From Lathyrus oleraceus (lineage: Eukaryota; Streptophyta; Magnoliopsida; Fabales; Fabaceae), in assembly GCF_024323335.1 (NCBI RefSeq), contig NC_066579.1, positions 352,353,400 through 352,417,399 of the forward strand: 64,000 nt of DNA, given 5' to 3'. Both the position numbers and the translations under genes were made by a program. Numbering within the stretch: position 1 is the stretch's first letter; each line of letters begins with the position of its first letter. The notes below the pieces were generated by a model, which ran no database searches, was not told the DNA's origin, and saw nothing but the letters and a program-made list of their open reading frames with translations. Shown here one piece after another: positions 22,797-33,687 of this stretch.

Positions 22797-24529
22797 ATTG
22801 ATATGCAATTTCATGATTTTTGATGACATGCTGCCTGACCTCCAATTGATGTGAATTTTTGCATGAACCTACTCTTGTATGTCTAGTTTATGTGTGAATT
22901 TTCTTGAAATTAATTGTGGCATTTCCAATTTGTTTGAGATTTTCTCCCCTGTTTGACCAAAATGTTGACTTGTTTGATACTTGTTGCCATTTCCTTTGTG
23001 AAATTCTCATACTTTATTGGATGATCATGAAATTTGACATGTGATTACTAGACATCTTAAGCTTTGTCATGGTGTTGATCCCATTCATTTATCATTTGTT
23101 ATGACTGATTTATGAATTTTTGAAGTTGATACATGATTGGTTGACTTCTTTGAGCATGCTTAAACTTGCCTTGCCTTTCTGATTTTCATTGACCATCTTC
23201 CCATGATCCAAATGAGCTGAAATTTTATATGCATGTCATGTTATGGATTGTGATTGAGCATGAATTATTTGATGATTTTTGGAATTGATTATGATTGGTT
23301 TTGAGCTAAGTCTTGCTGTTGACTTCTATAAGCTTTCATTTGCCATGCTTTGACTTCCTTTGCTTATGAAATCATGATGATGAATGATATGGATGTGGGA
23401 CCAATTGAGTTTGCTTCTTGATTGTTTAAACTTGATTTTGGTTGACTATCCCTTGCTGTTTTGACTTTCTCATCCCATTTTGACCCTAGGCTTGTCCTAG
23501 TGGTCCTGTTGCTTATGTTTGAGTTCATTGTTTCAGGTTAAGCAACAATGCTTCAAAGAGAACAATCCAATTTGATTAAGCTTGATTGTTTATCATGAGC
23601 TAACATCTTTGTTTTGTAGGTGGCTTGACTCATATGATTTGAGTCTTGTGCTTTGCACATTCATCTGATTATGTTGACTGTTAATTCTATTCTCATTTTA
23701 CTTTGACTTTTGAATGGTGTACTGATTCTGTTTGACTATTTCAGGTACCATTAGTTGCTTAGTTCTTTGAACTTGCTTTGCTTTGCTTTATAGCAATTTG
23801 CATTGAGGTATAATCCCTTTTCTTCATGTAGTCTGGAAGACCTGGCCTGTTACTTGGCCAGGCAACTGTCTGAAGTCCTCCTTAAGAGGCAATGCTTGTG
23901 TGTGTTTACTTTTGTCCCAAGCAGGAAAAGTCCTTCAAATAAGGCAATTGGTAGATCAAAGAGATAAGCAACCTATCTCCTACTATTCTGTGAGTCTTCT
24001 CCTTGCTCCCATTACATGGTTGTAGCATTGAGATCCAAACCCAAGATCTATAGAGTCTAACATGTGGAGAGAGTTCCTACTTTCTGAACTCCCACACCTT
24101 CTGATTTTCAAATGCTCTCCCTGACCAGGGATAAGAGCAATGAGGCACACCCCTCATACCTTTTCATCTGCTTCACCTTAGCCCCTCAATGGCAAGGTTA
24201 AGAGCACCATTAACCCTATTCCAGTTGGCTTCAATGCCTAACCCTTTGTGTGAGCCTAATTGTTTGGTTATAGTGTGTGCTGAATGACTTCATTGATTGA
24301 TTGCTTATCTCATATACACATGTCTGCTTGCATGCTTTGTGCACTCATCATCATTTATTGCTCATTAATGCATGATCATCTCATTTGTCTGTGTGACATT
24401 ATCATTGTTGATTTCCCCATTGAGAACAATTGTAAGACCATTCCTTTGGCCATTGTTTCTATGATATGGAAGTGAGTTGTAAGACCATTTCATTGGCCAC
24501 TCATCTTGTCTCTGCTTGATGCATTTGTT

Positions 24530-25130
24530 TGATTGTGAGGATGCAATTATAAGTCCCTGTAAGTTGGCATTTGCTTTCCTATGATCACATGTTGCTTTGC
24601 TTGTTTGTATGTGAGGATACAACTGTAAGTCCCTGCAAGTTGGCATTTGTATTCCTAGGATCATACTGTGGAGGTTAGAGTAAGCCCAGACAGATTGGCA
24701 TCTGACATCCATGTTTTGCTTCTGTTTGTTTATGTGAGGATGCAATTGTAAGCCCCTGTAAGTTGGCATTTGATTTTCCTGTGATCATAAGTTGCTTTGT
24801 TTGATTCTATGTGAGGGTACAATTGTAAGTCCGTGTAATTTGGCATTTGTATTCCTATGAGCATATGTTGGAGGTTAGAGTAAGCCCAGATAGATTGGCA
24901 TCTGACATCCAAAGGTTGTCGTTGTTGTTGGATATTGGTATAAGTCCAGACAGATTGGCATCCGGCATCCAAGTTTCATTTTGTTTTAGGAGATTAGTAT
25001 AAGTCCATTGAGTGGCCTCTGATATCCATTTCTGTTTTAGGAGATTGGTGTAAATCCATCTAGTGGTATCCGGTATCCGCTTTTGTTTGTGAGATTGGAG
25101 TAAGACCATTGAGTGGCATCCGGTATCATT
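24530..25130 (+). repeat. Higher-order tandem repeat within Ogre LTR
   Basis: About 65-bp monomers ('gtgaggatacaattgtaagt', 'ccctgtaagttggcatttg', 'agtaagcccagacagattgg') are organised into two roughly 200-bp composite units, followed by shorter monomers ending 'gtggcatccggtatc'. The 3' LTR repeats the block at 37781-38381. Long reading frames across it on the minus strand reflect periodicity, not a gene. Confidence 0.8.
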
Positions 25131-25892
25131 TGTTTGTTTACTTTATTATTGCTTATTGCCCATTCCAAAGGACACACTTGAATCATCTTCTATATGATTT
25201 CAAGAGGTGAACCTTCTAAGAAGTTTTACAATCCATCTTCATCCATTCATCCCCATTATGTCCTAAACCTTTTCACACATTACTTTCAAACATGAGATAG
25301 ATATTGTGCAAACATCTTCATGTTTTCAAATTAAAAACCTGGACCCCAAGTCCTTGACTTTTTTCAAACCCCATTTCATAATACTTCTTTTGAATCAATC
25401 TTAATCATACTTTGACCCTACTTTCATAATCACAATCAATTAACTTCACCCATTCACTTGTTTTGGCTTTGTCCATTGTTAATCTTTTCATGCATTAGCC
25501 ATAGGTTTCAATTATCATTGTGGTTGATGTAAACCTCACCTTATCTTTAGTGAGTCGACAGTAAGACTTCCGTACTGAAAACAGGGTTAACCCCTCTAGT
25601 ACGTCGAAGCTATCCTCGCATGGTGGATGTTGGTCTTGGTCGAGTTTTCTCCCATTGATAATGAAGAGCCTCAGTGCTATTGTTTAAAATTGAATCCACC
25701 AACTTTTGGAAATCTTTTAGCCGAACTACGGCGTTTTGATCCTTACCTTTGATGGAAGGTACGTAGGCAGCGGGTTCATCCGTTCAAACCCAATAAAAAT
25801 TGTATATTCTTTTCTCATCATCCCAATCATGTTTGCACAATACCTATGTCATAACAAATAACAATTTTATACAACAAGTGTGAAAAGGGCTC

Positions 25893-25908
25893 CCTAGGAG
25901 TACCTAGG
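25893..25908 (+). repeat. Conserved LTR hairpin CCTAGG-AGTA-CCTAGG (young Ogre copy)
   Basis: Lies about 220 bp before the LTR end in the conserved block 'gggctccctaggagtaccta' followed by 'gggtgcctaacaccttccc'. Equivalent to 628-643, 60777-60792 and 45727-45742. Confidence 0.8.
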
Positions 25909-26133
25909 ACGTGATGGGTGCCTAACACCTTCCCATTGCGTAATTTACCCCTTACCCAGACTCTCTGATCTTTTTATTAGTTTTCTACGTGTAAAACTTC
26001 TTAGGCTTTTGTTCGCTTTTTAGCCAGTCCTTTGGATAAATAAAAGTGCGGTGGTGACTCGAAATTCATTGTATGCTTTGCTTATGGTTTAATTGATAAA
26101 TCATATAGCGACGAATACACCGCTACAGAAAAG

Positions 26134-26151
26134 TGGCGACTCCACTGGGGA
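26134..26151 (+). other. Ogre primer-binding site
   Basis: TGGCGACTCCACTGGGGA, six bases after the LTR end. This matches the PBS described for Ogre elements (Arg-tRNA type, from memory). A similar 'ggtggtgactcg' motif occurs inside U5 at about 26050. Confidence 0.75.
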
Positions 26152-27390
26152 GATATCGACCCTTGGTTGTATTGCCTACTTTTCACCCTTGTTGTGCTAT
26201 ATTGTTATCTGTTATGTGACATATTTTTGTACAATTTGGGATAACTGTATTGATTGTAATGTTTGAATTGCTTGATATACAATTGCTGTTTGCTTTGGTG
26301 ATCTGTGAGATGAGTTCTGTACCCGAACTCGAGTGCACTCTAGGATAGGAGAATGGCATAGTCTTGTTGACTGGTGTGGAGTATTCCTTAGCCAGTTGAC
26401 TTGCGAGCCCATTCACTTGGTGGAGGTCATGTTGGACTAATAATGTCACACAAGTTATTTGTGGTTAGGCATTATTCTTTCAATCATGTTCCGCAGAAGC
26501 CAAGGACCTTAGTTTACCAAACCCATCTTGGCCTATTTTTTTAGGACCGTAGTGCGGAGGTCGTTCAGATGTAAGTTCTGATACGATTGTTACGCGATAC
26601 TACACTCATAAGAGTTTCTCTTGAGAATATTCTTGGAATACGAGTATTCGTTCCTCCGATAATATTCGAAAGATGGAACGATGATTATGGGAACCTCTGG
26701 TAGAACATGTCTGGCAGGTTTAAACCCTAGTACACTCCCTTTGGGTGGTTCTTAACCAAGACTCCATGCTCGTGACTCTCAACAAACCCGTGATTCGTGG
26801 TTGAGTCGTTCAAACATTGTTAATATCAATGGATCCCGGATCAGGTGTAAAACCTAAAATCCACCAAAGCGGCTGGTTGATATTAAGGATGTTCGAACCG
26901 GTTCATGTACCGTTAATATCAATGGAACTTGGGTGTCGATAAGGTGAAAACCTAAATCCACCAAAATGGATGATTGATATTAGGGATACAATGAGCTTTC
27001 CCATGACCTTTGTCTGGTGTGCCTTGCTTGATCCTTGAGTGTGATTGTTGCATTCATACATTCATGCATTCATCTGCACTTCATGTCATCAGCAAAAAAG
27101 AAAATTTTCAAGGAACTCAAAGGAGTTTATTTGCAAAAAATTTCAAAACATGAAAAAACCGGGAAAATTTTTTCACCTGATATATCTGATGAGATATTCT
27201 CATATATGATCAAAATGCTTAAATTTTTCAAAGTTTGCAAATAAAACCCTCGAGTTCCTTTGAAATAAAAAAACAAGCATATGCATAAACACTTCATGCA
27301 TCATTTGCATAAGCAGGTGTTTTGTTCCGGTCTCCCGTCCTGTGGTCTGACCCTGCGATCTTCATTTATTTTGAAGACGCACTTTGCCGG
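26152..27390 (+). other. Ogre 5' leader
   Basis: Non-coding leader after the PBS. It contains two tandem copies of a stem-loop with arms TTAATATCAA / TTGATATTAA (26820-26886 and 26913-26983), possibly involved in RNA packaging or dimerisation. No ORF1 is left. Confidence 0.6.
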
Positions 27391-27477
27391 TATTATACCA
27401 GAGCCATCTCTGCCAGATTAATGGACCGTTTTGAGCAAGAAAATTGTGAACTCAGAGAGATATTTTGCCAGACTTAG
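27391..27477 (+). pseudogene. Remnant of Ogre Gag N-terminus
   Basis: About 28 codons reading YYTRAISARLMDRFEQENCE, ending at TAG 27475-27477. It resembles the start of the other Ogre Gag in the window (minus strand near 44145, YNTRANQPKIMELLEQENRE). All capsid and nucleocapsid sequence beyond is deleted. Confidence 0.6.
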
Positions 27478-27572
27478 TGCTGTTGATGGATTTATCCCTG
27501 GTTAACCAATCCCGGGCTGACATTGGCTGATGTTCTGGGGCATGCAATGAGCAAGGTTTGTTCACAAGTGGA

Positions 27573-27722
27573 GGATTCATCCATGACGATCAATCTGAAG
27601 AAGAAGCTGCTGCTATCTTGGAAGAGGACGCAGAAGATTTGAACAATTTTGTTATTCCTGGTGGTGTCTGCCACAATTGGGTCGCTGTGGATGTTCCTAC
27701 GGTCATTCATAAGTCAGCGTGA
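27573..27722 (+). pseudogene. Remnant of Ogre gag-pro frame C-terminus
   Basis: 49 codons GFIHDDQSEEEAAAILEEDA... ending VAVDVPTVIHKSA and TGA 27720-27722. Direct counterpart of SGGFIHGNDQDSVVVIEDGD...VAVDIPIVVHRSK on the minus strand (40864-41020). In both elements this is the last exon-1 coding sequence before the intron. The preceding protease is deleted. Confidence 0.75.
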
Positions 27723-27984
27723 TTTGTTCACTTTGTTTAAAACCCTTCTCCCATGCCAAAAGGAGAAGTGATGACATTGTTGGCAGCATTTAATACAATG
27801 ATATTTTCATTCAATTAATGCATTGTTAAACATTTGTTTTTCCTTTGTTTTCACTTTTTGCTTTTTTGCATGAAATCAGTGATCACAAAAAACCTGAAAA
27901 ACAAGAAAACAGCTTTTTCATCTGCATAAATGATTTGCTTGTTTAAATATCAAAAGCTTTTCATTATCCAAAATCATTATGCAG
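27723..27984 (+). other. Ogre intron between pro and RT
   Basis: AT-rich non-coding stretch after the gag-pro stop, ending in 'atcattatgcag' followed by coding sequence KPIEHNDPTP. The minus-strand Ogre has the same arrangement and the identical acceptor (40620-40863). Ogre elements are known to splice an intron here to join gag-pro with the RT-IN frame. The donor is not obvious. Confidence 0.7.
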
Positions 27985-28140
27985 GGATTTCTAAACCCAT
28001 TGAACATAATGATCCAACGCCACCTCCCAATCTTGAATTCCTTGTATTTGAAGTAGAGGAAGATGATGTTGAAGGAGATTCCTGATGAGATTACCCACCT
28101 TCTTGAGCACAAAAGAGCTCATTCAGCTGTATCATGAGAA
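27985..28140 (+). pseudogene. Remnant of the Ogre exon 2 start (pre-RT)
   Basis: Reads KPIEHNDPTPPPNLEFLVFE, then a frameshift, then PDEITHLLEHKRAHSA, matching the 40619-40500 minus-strand frame (KPIEHNDPTPSSNFDFPVFE ... SDELSCLREHK). It stops before any RT motif. A 26-A run at 28183-28208 follows near the deletion junction. Confidence 0.7.
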
Positions 28141-28182
28141 TCAGCAACAGTCAAACTGGGGCATTGCATAATGCAATCAATC

Positions 28183-28213
<31 letters not shown>

Positions 28214-28303
28214 GGGTGAAAAAGATTAAAAAATCAAAAATCAGGAAAAAAATTTCAAAATTTTTCCAAAAGAAAAAAGAAAAGTATACCCTCAAGTCCC
28301 TAG

Positions 28304-28642
28304 TTGACTGATGCTGAATGGATTCAGAGTCGTTATGACCAATTGAATCTAATTGAAGAGAAGCGATTAACTGCCATGTGTCATGGTCAGTTATATCAGC
28401 AGAGAATGAAGAAAGCATTCGATAAGAAGGTCAAGCCTCGTGTGTTCCGAGAAGGTGACCTCGTGCTCAAGAAAGTTTTGTCTTTCGCGCCCGATTCCAG
28501 GGGCAAGTGGACTCCAAACTACGAGGGTCCATATGTTGTTAAGAGAGCCTTTTCAGGCGGAGCTTTGATGCTTACAACAATGGATGGGGAGGATTTCACT
28601 CGTCTTGTGAATTCAGATGCAGTTAAGAGATACTTTGCCTAG
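28304..28642 (+). pseudogene. Ogre integrase C-terminal fragment
   Basis: 112 residues with the Ty3/gypsy integrase C-terminal (GPY/F-like) pattern: RYDQLNLIEEKRLTAMCHGQ, FREGDLVLKK, KWTPNYEGPYVVKRAF, ending SDAVKRYFA. The zinc-binding and catalytic DDE domains are absent, so it cannot integrate DNA. It is the last coding remnant before the 3' UTR and is in normal position relative to it. Confidence 0.85.
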
Positions 28643-31600
28643 AAAAAAAAGTATATGCAAAAAAAAAAAAAAAACAGAATAGCTCGCTAAGTTGAAAACC
28701 CGAAAGGGCGGCTTAGGCAAAAATGAGCGTCTCGGTGGAGAACTCGCAAGGGTAATCCAGGCAAAAATTAGAGACTTGAAAAAAGAATATATTTGCATCC
28801 CGCTAGATTGAGTACCTCACCCTGGGGCAATCTAGGCAAAAATTAGGGATTTGGCAAGTAACTGCATCCTGACAAGACTTTCTGTTTTCAGTCGTCATTT
28901 CGTCAGAAGATTCTCGATTCGTCGTCAACTGAAGCTTCGGATACATCGAGATTCAAATTGGTAGAGAAAGGATCATTATGTTCAATGTAGCCCTCTTCCA
29001 ATATATATCACTGATTTCAAACTTGTACGAATCTATGGAGTCTTGCCATTTGCAGGCTACCATTCCATCAAATCAATTTGAGCTTTTTATCCAATTATTT
29101 GCACTCTTATTTGTTTCAATTCAACAAATGTTTTGCATGTTTTAAATTGATAAAATGTCATTGTTTAAACAAATTTTTCAAAAAAATATATATTGTTTTA
29201 AACAAAGTGAACATTCACAAGATTGAAAGGATACTCAAGAATATCTCAGTGCTCTCCCGAGGGTGGCATGATTTCCAACAGGTTAGACATTTGTTCGTAC
29301 TCCTGTTTTGGTTGTATCTTCTTTCTTCAGATCTTTGTTGAGGTTGTTCCTCAAACAGAGTTGTTGGTGGGGTTGTTCCCCAGTATAGTCGCAAGCAGAG
29401 TGTTATGGAAGACTTCGTTTTCTCCAGCAATAGTTTTTCCCAGCATGGGTATTTCCTTGTGAGTTTCGGCGGTTGATGGTTCGTCATCTTGGTGCCCCGT
29501 CGCTTTCTCCAGTAGGTCGTCTGCCCCAGACTTTATTTGTCTCCTCAACACAGTCACGAGTAGAGCTATTATTGATATCCCCATCGGATTTGCGAGCAGA
29601 GTTGTTATCACTCTTCCTAGTGCAGTTGCCAGCAGAATTGTCTGTTTCCTCAGCACGATCGCTTTCTTTTTAAAGACTCGGTAAGTCAGCGGTTTGATAC
29701 CCGGTACTTTACCTTTTCCCCGACGAAGTCGTCTGCAGAATTGTTGCTATCCCTCCATCAGAGTTTTTCTCTTCAGCAGAGCAGGATTTATTTTCCTACT
29801 CAGTGGTTGATTTGGGTTGACATCCCAGTATTGCATCCATCTTTTCCTCAGCGTAGTCTGCAGAATGTTTGTTGTGGCAGTTTTGCCTGTTGAATACTCC
29901 TTCAATCCCCAATATGGTCGGATGATGGCTCAAGCCTCCAGAGAACGGATTGATTTCCTGACTGTTTGTGATCCTCAGTAGAGTGGCTTATATTGCAGAA
30001 TCTACTTGTTGTGATCAGTTTGCTATGTGTATTCTCCCCAAGCGGAGTGGTTCGTTGCAGAATCTATTTGTTTTATCTGTCCTCCCTCAGTGGATTGTTC
30101 CCCAAGAGAGTAGCTGACAGTTTTCCCCAATAGAGTTGCTTATGCAGTTAGATTCTATTTGGATGATATCATTCTCCCTCAGTGGGTTGTTCCCCAGCGG
30201 AGTATGTGGAGTTGCTTCTACAGCAATTTGTGTTTGTGCAATGCTCCTTTGTTTCTCAATTGACATTGGGATCCCCTGCAGATATCTTGGGTTTTCTTTT
30301 GTTCCCCTACAGATTCGTCTTGGTGGCTGTTTTGCCCGTTGTGACTTTCTGTACCCTGATTGGGTTGTTTCCTGATATCTCTGATCCTCTGCTTTTTCAG
30401 CAGTACCCGCAGATCTTTGCTTTACAGCATGAAGATCGCTGCAGATTGGCTCTCCAGCTGGTTTTTCCCCTGGAAGTATAATACCGGGCGCTTGATTCCT
30501 GAACCTGTTTGTGTTAGAATTGTCTGTTTTGTCAGCATTCATCAAACATAAATCGCGCATATTCATGCATATTCATAAAACATTCAGATATTCATGTTGC
30601 ATTTCTTGCCATGTATCCTTTGTTTGTCGTGTCTCCTGCTATGGTGATATAGATCTCTTTACAGGTCTCCCCAAGCAGATGTTGGGTGTTAAAATCTCTC
30701 CATATAGAGTCAGCCCCATAAGCAGAAAGTGTTGGTCTTTCCTTCTGCAGTTCCCCACTGAGATATATCCTCGTGGATGACGGTTTCTTCTGTTTCCTCC
30801 CAACACATATATTGGGATGGATTTTCCTATTTGAGTTACATCCTCATTAGGACATGTCTTAATTCAGTCTGTCTTTTCGGATTATTCCCGAATTGGCTAT
30901 TTGTCAAATGTCTTGTGCTTCCCAATGGGTTGTTCCCCAGCGGAGTAGTTTTGGGCCTCTACCCTCATACCGGTAGTTATAAGTCCTACTTTTCCTGGCT
31001 TTCTTGACAGAATTTGTGGTTATACACCTTTTATTCTCCAGCCAGAGTTTTGGTTTTCTACCTACTACCCGGTAGTTGTAAATCCTATTTTTTCCTGCTC
31101 TTCAGCAGTGTGTGGTTTGTTATAAACCCTATCTTGGTTTCCCGTGCGGATTTGTGACTTGTTCTATCCCCACGCGGAGTTGTTGGTCTTCTACCCCGTA
31201 TTCGGTAGATGTAAACCCTAATTTTGTGGTTATCCTCCACCCCTTTTGGCCCTCTGCCTACAAACCAGCAGTCGTAAGTCCTATCTTTGCGGTTTTTCTA
31301 CCTACAAACCGGTAGTCATAAACCCCGTTCTCTCCGCTTGCAGAGTTAACTTTGTTGTTCATCCCAACCGATGACAATTTTTCCCTTGTGGTTATCTCCA
31401 TCGAGTTCTTGATGTTGAGTTTCCTTTGCTCGGATAAGTTGCTCAGATTAGCACTTATATCCCCAGCAAGTCTTTTTGTGGATAATTGCCGTATGCTAGC
31501 AATTTTATCCCCAGCGGGTCCTTTCACCTTTTGTCAGTGATTGTATTCCCCGGATCATTGATTTTCACCAGTGAATCCTCAGCAGATCGCCTTTCATTTA

Positions 31601-33672
31601 CCCTTTTGTTGGTAATGTCTGTTGCTCCCTTTGATTGGTCATCATTATATACCTAGTTTGGTATCCCGATGCCTTTCTTTTTCGGTTGATTTATCCTTTA
31701 TTAACCCAGTAACCGGTTGTGGATAATCTTCCATGCGAGTATATTATTCACGGTCTGCCGGTAATGAATAATATATCTCATGCACTCTTCAGTCGAAGCC
31801 TTTCGTGTTTTCTTTGTTGAGTAAGATTCGTTATTTCCCTTTGCGGAATCGAATATTTCTTTGTTGTTGGATAATTGCCGGATGCTTGCAATTTATCCTT
31901 TTGAGTTGTCTTTCGTTCACCCGGATGCTTGGTATCGATTGTCTCTCTGTTTTGGTTAGTCACCTATTATATACTTCGGTATCTCTGGTGTCTTTTCCTT
32001 TCGAGTATATTATTCACGGTCTGCCGGTAATGAATAATATGTCTCATGCGCTCTTTAGTTGGAATCCTTTGTTGATTTTCCCCAGCTGAGCAAGATTCGT
32101 ATTCTTTGTAGAATCGAATATCCATCCTTTAACCAGTTTGTGTTTTGGATGATGAGTGTTTTGGCATATAATCCAATTCACGTTTCGGTAGATCACCTAT
32201 TATATACCCAGTAACCGGTATCTCTGGTGTTTCTTACCATGCGAGTTTATTATCTACGTTCTGACGGTAATAGATAATATATCTCATGCGAGTATCTTAT
32301 CCACGGTCTGCCGGTAATGGATATTATATCTCATGCACTCTTTGGGTTTGTGTCCCCAGTTGAGTAAGATTCGTTTTCCCGTTGTGGATTCGAATGTCCA
32401 TCCTGTAAGTCGATTTGCTTTTTCAAGCCCTCCTTTCGGATGATGAGTGTTTTGGAAGTGAAATCCAATTCACGTTTCGGTAGATCACCTATTATATACC
32501 CAGTAACCGGTATCTCTGGTGTTTCTTACCATGCGAGTTTATTATCTACGTTCTGACGGTAATAGATAATATATCTCATGCGAGTATTCTTATCCACGGT
32601 CTGCCGGTAATGGATATTGTATCTCATGCACTCTTTGGGTTTGTGTCCCCAGTTGAGTAAGATTCGTTTTCCCGTTGTGGATTCGAATGTCCATCCTGTA
32701 AGTCGATTTGCTTTTTCAAGCCCTCCTTTCGGATGATGAGTGTTTTGGCATATATACCAATTCACGTCTTTGGTTAGTCACCTATTATATACCCAGTAAC
32801 CGGTATCTCTGGTGTCTCTTCCTTTTCAAGTATATTATTCACGGTCTGCCGGTAATGAATAATATGTCTCATGCACTCTTGGATAAATCTTTTGATTGTT
32901 TTCTCCGCAGAGTAAGATTCATATTCCTTGTGGAATTGAATATCCATCCTATAAACAAGTTTGCTTTTGCTCTCTTCAGGATGATGTGTGTTTTGGCATA
33001 TATACCAATTCACGTCACGGTCGGTCACCTATTATATACCCAGTAACCGGTATCCCTGGTGTTCCTTCCTTTCTGCTCCCTATTATGACCTCGGTCCCCT
33101 TGTGGAGTCAGATTTTCCTGAGTTTATGTACCTTTTCCAGGTCTTTCTCAGATGTTTGGTTGATTGATATCTCTCACCCTTATACCGGTCTTAGATATTC
33201 ATTCTTCCTGAGTTTGTTACCCTTATACCGGTAACATCTCATTTGTTTGGTGCTTCCTCAGTGAAGTTTTCCCGTTGCTTCTCCCCAGGAGTCAGCTTGT
33301 GTCTTTCCAATGGATTTATTTTCCTTTGGAATTCTTTTCCCCAGTGTGAGTCCTTCACTCCCCAGTGAGTTCTCCAGTCTGTTTTCTGTTATTCCCTAAT
33401 CAGAGTCGTGTCTTGTTCACGCTGTGTCAGTTTTGTTTATCCCCAACTAAAATCTTGTTAGAGTCTCTGTTCCTGGTGAGTGTATCACTCCGATGGATCG
33501 TCTTTTCTTCTGTGTGAATCATTTTCCCCACAGAATTTGTGTCTTTTGCATGCATACATTTGCATCATGAGGTCTCTTAGGGACCAAAATTTGTCTCATT
33601 ACTGTTATTTAAGCCCATTCTACCGCGTCGAGATGAAGATTTCTAAACTTCACTTCTCCGGCTAGAATGACC
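28643..33672 (+). other. Long Ogre 3' UTR rich in tandem hairpins
   Basis: 5 kb with no credible coding sequence. In order: three units with GNRA-looped hairpins (28687-28835); degenerate 'ccccagcggagt / ccagcagagttgtt' repeats (about 29250-30960); five 18-nt hairpins (30959-31315); a 245-294-bp tandem array with seven covarying hairpins (31742-32864); then unique sequence to the PPT. Ogre 3' UTRs are known to be hypervariable and to seed satellite repeats. Confidence 0.75.
31751..33060 (+). repeat. Tandem array, about five units of 245-294 bp
   Basis: The anchor 'cggtctgccggtaatg' recurs at 31751, 32017, 32304, 32597 and 32842, and 'ggatgatg' at 32147, 32438, 32731 and 32979. The two central units are nearly identical over about 290 bp. 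Each unit carries one or two hairpins with a TCTG loop. Confidence 0.85.
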
Positions 33673-33687
33673 TTAAATAGGGGCATC
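33673..33687 (+). other. Ogre polypurine tract
   Basis: 'ttaaataggggcatc' directly before TGTAAGACC of the 3' LTR. The minus-strand LTR-B copies have the near-identical 'aaataggggcagc' before TGTCATACC, so the PPT is shared across both LTR families. Confidence 0.8.

Larger units (their letters stand above)
20437..26127 (+). repeat. 5' LTR of young Ogre (5691 bp)
   Basis: Starts TATAAGACCCC (TG mutated to TA; the 3' LTR keeps TGTAAG) and ends CCGCTACA. It contains W-box cores near 20850-20880 and 21005, TATATA at 21570-21575, a hairpin at 22774-22796, a higher-order tandem repeat (24530-25130) and the CCTAGG-AGTA-CCTAGG hairpin (25893-25908). Confidence 0.92.

Noticed and set aside
24365..25109. 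Several overlapping minus-strand frames with repeated 'GLQLYPH' and 'CQSVWAYSNL' motifs, suggestive of a repeat protein
   Set aside because: They come from the tandem repeats of the Ogre LTR, recur identically in the 3' LTR (37616-38360), and are antisense to the element.
28183..28208. 26-A run as the tail of a LINE, SINE or retroposed sequence
   Set aside because: No target duplication or retroposed body was recognised; it lies at a deletion junction inside Ogre. Possible but unsupported.
29215..31527. Assorted 60-160-codon frames on both strands between the integrase fragment and the 3' LTR
   Set aside because: They overlap each other on opposite strands, have low-complexity repeated wording from degenerate tandem repeats, and show no domain.
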